This document shows positions 63,875 to 64,000 of a stretch of DNA of 64,000 nt, piece after piece. The stretch's first letter is position 1. Each line of letters begins with the position of its first letter. This DNA is from an uncultured Butyrivibrio sp. (GTDB lineage Bacteria; Bacillota; Clostridia; Lachnospirales; Lachnospiraceae). The position numbers and the translations under genes were made by a program. The notes beneath the pieces were generated by a model. The model was not told where the DNA came from. It searched no databases and saw only the letters and a list, made by a program, of their open reading frames with translations. The stretch is from positions 1 through 64,000 of the forward strand of contig NZ_CAMVPU010000015.1 of assembly GCF_947169445.1 (NCBI RefSeq), given 5' to 3'.

Positions 63875-64000
63875 TTACCTGAGCTGCTCAACCTCATGAG
63901 CGGTGATATTCTCAAGAGCATATATATTGCCCTCATCTGTCATAATATACATTCCGCCATCCATCTCGAAATATGCGAATGTGATTCCGCTGACATCATA
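63875..64000 (-). CDS. C-terminal end of a gene leaving the window
   Basis: An open minus-strand frame runs from the window edge to TAA at 63875 and encodes at least 41 residues, including GITFAYFEMDGGMYIMTDEG and ending HEVEQLR. A strong terminator follows. Start and identity are outside the window. Confidence 0.65.
   Translation of the reverse strand, partial: YDVSGITFAYFEMDGGMYIMTDEGNIYALENITAHEVEQLR

Noticed and set aside
1..64000. tRNA or rRNA genes
   Set aside because: No CCA-ended cloverleaf or conserved rRNA segment was noticed in any intergenic region.

Overview
The window reads as chromosomal DNA of an anaerobic Firmicute of the Lachnospiraceae, most likely Butyrivibrio or Pseudobutyrivibrio. 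The signs are moderate-to-low G+C, GGAGG-type ribosome binding sites, two family 3 glycosidases with the reversed domain order known from Butyrivibrio fibrisolvens BglA, a monomeric [FeFe] hydrogenase, abundant GGDEF proteins and an LplB/LplC-type sugar importer. The assignment is inference; no rRNA or tRNA gene is visible.

Layout. 0.2-5.3 kb: purine genes purE-purM-purN-purD (minus strand) followed by an SH3-domain membrane protein. 5.5-9.1 kb: an oversized M29-type peptidase, two small membrane proteins and pyrE. 9.2-19.0 kb: nine consecutive minus-strand genes that look like one operon. They encode a GNAT-like protein, a large atypical-kinase-like protein, a YbjN-like protein, a Cys-rich small protein, a large protein with an ADP-ribosyltransferase domain, two more GNAT-like proteins, a STAS protein and a membrane-bound SpoIIE-type phosphatase. 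This is the best candidate here for an undescribed system. 19.2-26.8 kb: a diguanylate cyclase, pyrF, a response regulator, a large hybrid kinase and an [FeFe] hydrogenase.

26.8-28.3 kb is unusual. An orphan ABC ATPase follows a structured RNA leader. That leader is split by a 307-bp MITE-like element with perfect 22-bp terminal inverted repeats and 9-bp target duplications; inside it lie TACGTGA-type heptamers in alternating orientation about every 32 bp. Next to it sits a nested 154-bp palindrome. 28.3-34.9 kb: larB, larE, a YczE-type membrane protein, a DUF3990-like protein, thioredoxin and an ABC-2 exporter. 35.0-39.5 kb: a TPP-riboswitch-controlled thiW-thiM-thiE-thiD-thiC operon. 39.5-44.7 kb: a lipoprotein hydrolase, a small protein, a sugar-binding protein and a periplasmic-sensor diguanylate cyclase.

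44.7-58.5 kb is a plant-glycan utilisation locus: two permuted GH3 enzymes, a carboxylesterase, two sugar permeases, a membrane-anchored AraC-type sensor-regulator and a divergent lipoprotein binding protein. Similar CCAAAA/TTTTGG inverted repeats lie upstream of both transport units and may be shared operators. 58.5-64 kb: a protein of unknown function, a degenerate PAS-GGDEF-EAL protein, a CHASE-GGDEF protein, aroQ, a repeat-bearing lipoprotein and the end of a gene that runs off the window.
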